A stretch of DNA of 35,021 bases from Thermoguttaceae bacterium. GTDB taxonomy: Bacteria; Planctomycetota; Planctomycetia; Pirellulales; Thermoguttaceae. Both the position numbers and the translations under genes were made by a program. The notes under the pieces were generated by a model. The model had not been told where the DNA came from. It saw nothing but the letters and a program-made list of their open reading frames with translations, and did not search any database. The stretch is taken from the NCBI GenBank assembly GCA_017436025.1, contig JAFSDX010000042.1, positions 1 to 35,021 of the forward strand, written 5' to 3'. The first letter of the stretch is position 1, and every line of letters starts with the position of its first letter. Shown in pieces: positions 33,231-35,021 of this stretch.

Positions 33231-35021
33231 ATGAAAAAATTTCCAAACGGCGCCGTTAATCTTATTTTAGCGGCGGCGACCGTCGCCCCTTCCCTCGCGA
33301 CCGCCCCGACGTTCGCGCAAACGCCGACCGCCGAACTTCCCGCGCTCGCGCTCCCCGGTTCGCTCCCGACTTCAAGCGACGCGAACGCCGACGAAACGCT
33401 CGTCGCCGAAACGGTCGTCGAGTCCGAATACGCCGACGCCGCGATTACGCCGGACGAAGCGCTTCGCCAACTAATCGCCGGAAACGCCCGTTATTTAAAA
33501 AGCGGTTCCGACGCCGCGAACGCGCTGCCGCGCCTCTCGGACGCCGCCGAACGTTTCCCGATCGCGACGATTCTTTACTCGTCCGATATGCCGGTCAAAC
33601 CGGACGCCCTCACGCAAACGACCGACCGCGACGTTTACCTAACGCCGATTCAAGCCGGCGCGGTCGCGTCCGACGATTTGGCGGCGGTCGAATACGGCGT
33701 CCTCAACCTGCGAACGCCGCTCCTGCTCGTCGTCGGGCATTACCCGAGTCGCGACGTTTCGAACCTCGTCCGCGACTTCGACTCGCTCGAAAAACGCGCC
33801 CAAGCGGAAGCGGCGAAAATCTCCGTCGACCAACGCCTCGCGACCGACGCCGACGTTCCGGACGACCTCAAACTCTACAACCTCGTCGGCCCCGCCGTCG
33901 CCCGCGCTCGGGAGGCTTACCCCGACTTGCAGGGCTACGACTTGGCGAACGTCGTTTCGGAAGCCCTCGTTTGGCAGTCGCTTGAAACGATTTTGCTCAA
34001 ATCGACGGTCGTTCAAGACTTGGTTCGCGCCGGTCGTCTCGACGTCGTCGCCGCGTTGGCCGACGACAAAACCGGGCGGCTCCATTGGCTCGGTCAGCAT
34101 CCGCTCCAAGAAGAATTCGTCAAACCGCTTCCTGAAGAATACGTTCTCGCCGAGGACGCCGACGCCGCAAACGCCGACGGAACCGTTATTTTGAGCGAAG
34201 ACGCGCTCCCGGCGCCGCTCGACGCCGACGCGATTCAAGTTTACGTCGAGCGATACGAAAACAACGCCTATTACGCCGATTACGTCGACGAATATTACCG
34301 CGTTCCCGTTTATTACGAGCCGAGTTGGGCGCTTTTCGACGCTCGCGCTTGGACGTATCGCCCTTGGAACGGCGTTTGGGTCGACTCGTTCGTTCCTTGG
34401 CCGCACTACCATCCTTGGGGCCCGCCTCCGGGTTCCGCGCCGGGTTTCGGTTTCTCGTTCGTCGGCGGGCATTTGAATTTCTTCATCGGATTCAACCGCC
34501 GCCCGGACGGCCCGCGTTACGTCGATCCGCGTTTCCGTCCGCGCGACGCTTGGTGGGGCGCCGACTTTTTCGTCGACCCGAGCCGCCGCCCCCGCGACCC
34601 GATTTTCGAGCTGATTTTCGGCGGACGGCGACACGACGTCAAACCGCTTCCGTTCGACAAGCGTCCCGGTTATCGCCCCGGCCCGACTTGGCGTCCCGGC
34701 GAAGTCCGCCCGCACGAGCGCCCCGGTCGTCCCGACGCTCCGCCCCCCGGCGGTTTAACGCCGATTCCCGCGCGTCCCGGCTTCAACGTTCGGCCCGGAA
34801 ACCGACCCGGTTTCGACGTTCGTCCCGGTTATCGCCCCGGCGTCGACCGCCCCGGTTTTAACGTTCGTCCCGGAAACCGACCCGGAGCCGAACGTCCCCA
34901 AATCGGAAACCGACCCGGAGCCGAACGTCCCCAAATCGGAAACCAACCCGGAGCCGAACGTCCCCAAATCGGGAACCGACCCGGAGCCGAACGTCCGCAA
35001 ATCGGGAACCGACCCGGAGCC
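33231..35021 (+). CDS. secreted beta-carbonic-anhydrase-like protein lacking two zinc ligands, with Pro/Arg/Gly repeat tail (partial)
   Basis: 597 codons are open to the window end with no stop, so the 3' end is missing. AAGGAG lies 6 bp before the ATG. Residues 1-29 look like a signal peptide (cleavage near TFA-QT). Residues ~73-290 follow the beta-carbonic anhydrase fold: TPDEALRQLIAGNARYL, PIATILYSSDMPVKPD, DRDVYLTPIQAGAV, DDLAAVEYGV, LLLVVGHYPS and RLDVVAALADDKTGRLHWL. The zinc-ligand cysteine of CxDxR is S117 and the arginine of that motif is P121; H170 remains, but the cysteine of HxxC is S173. D119 remains. Hydration of CO2 is therefore unlikely. An aromatic Tyr/Trp/Pro-rich region (~337-450) and then RPG-rich tandem repeats follow. 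It may be a structural or binding protein of the cell envelope. Confidence 0.82.
   Translation, partial: MKKFPNGAVNLILAAATVAPSLATAPTFAQTPTAELPALALPGSLPTSSDANADETLVAETVVESEYADAAITPDEALRQLIAGNARYLKSGSDAANALPRLSDAAERFPIATILYSSDMPVKPDALTQTTDRDVYLTPIQAGAVASDDLAAVEYGVLNLRTPLLLVVGHYPSRDVSNLVRDFDSLEKRAQAEAAKISVDQRLATDADVPDDLKLYNLVGPAVARAREAYPDLQGYDLANVVSEALVWQSLETILLKSTVVQDLVRAGRLDVVAALADDKTGRLHWLGQHPLQEEFVKPLPEEYVLAEDADAANADGTVILSEDALPAPLDADAIQVYVERYENNAYYADYVDEYYRVPVYYEPSWALFDARAWTYRPWNGVWVDSFVPWPHYHPWGPPPGSAPGFGFSFVGGHLNFFIGFNRRPDGPRYVDPRFRPRDAWWGADFFVDPSRRPRDPIFELIFGGRRHDVKPLPFDKRPGYRPGPTWRPGEVRPHERPGRPDAPPPGGLTPIPARPGFNVRPGNRPGFDVRPGYRPGVDRPGFNVRPGNRPGAERPQIGNRPGAERPQIGNQPGAERPQIGNRPGAERPQIGNRPGA
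34881..35021 (+). repeat. 33-bp coding tandem repeat (PGAERPQIGNR units)
   Basis: Four full 33-bp units (34881-34913, 34914-34946, 34947-34979, 34980-35012) and a 9-bp fifth start are present, each encoding PGAERPQIGN plus R or Q. They differ by single bases (CGA to CAA, CCC to CCG, GGA to GGG). Looser RPGFNVRPGNRPG-type units precede them from about 34770. The array continues beyond the window. Confidence 0.95.

Noticed and set aside
33639..34715. Long minus-strand frame opposite the carbonic-anhydrase-like gene
   Set aside because: It is the antisense of a clearly coding frame with signal peptide, Shine-Dalgarno and family motifs; such shadows are common here because of the codon bias.

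Overview
The window looks like chromosome from a member of the Planctomycetota. The main evidence is three DUF1559 proteins carrying the planctomycete-type prepilin N-terminus, together with a planctomycete-style Ser/Thr kinase, a secreted SUMF1-domain protein, a small DUF1559-associated lipoprotein and a GH123-like secreted glycosidase. Codon use is strongly biased (TCG, GCG, GAC, CGC, TTC). Several promoters share one pattern, TTGAAA-like, 16-17 bp, TATAAT, and Shine-Dalgarno sequences are often clear. I could not identify genus or species. No rRNA, tRNA, CRISPR array or transposase was seen.

Layout. 1-1100: a 9-bp minisatellite, an orphan HicB-like antitoxin and a small unknown ORF. 1295-7130: housekeeping and signalling genes, each with its own promoter: a CCA/poly(A) polymerase family tRNA nucleotidyltransferase, a Ser/Thr kinase, a secreted SUMF1-domain protein and a YihX-like HAD phosphatase. 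7665-10300: a locus with palindromic DtxR/IdeR-like operators upstream of a DUF1559 protein, followed by a secreted two-lobed CbiX/SirB-like chelatase. 10353-10548: a candidate structured RNA. 10581-13607: a second DUF1559 gene with a 13-G homopolymer at its start, a lipoprotein, and a decayed tandem copy of the DUF1559 gene. 14418-16684: groES-groEL with a strong terminator. 16815-26087: one 3,090-residue gene on the minus strand with a transglutaminase-like fold, DUF4011, an SF1 helicase, a Vsr/DUF559-type nuclease and DUF3320. This is the Hhe-like (DUF4011-helicase-Vsr) architecture reported among antiphage candidates, here enlarged by about 1,700 residues between the two Walker motifs. 26342-32726: a GH123-like secreted protein, a membrane-anchored SNase with a small membrane protein upstream, rpiB and an archaeal-type phosphoglucosamine mutase. 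33118-35021: the start of a secreted beta-carbonic-anhydrase-like protein that has lost two zinc ligands and ends in a 33-bp tandem repeat, running off the window.

The most unusual items are the giant helicase-nuclease, the apparently inactive secreted carbonic anhydrase with repeats, the poly-G tract that puts the Shine-Dalgarno-supported start out of frame with a pseudopilin-like gene, the candidate structured RNA, and the probable metal-responsive operator locus. Single-base indels (the poly-G tract and two frameshifts in the decayed DUF1559 copy) could be biological or assembly errors; only reads can decide.
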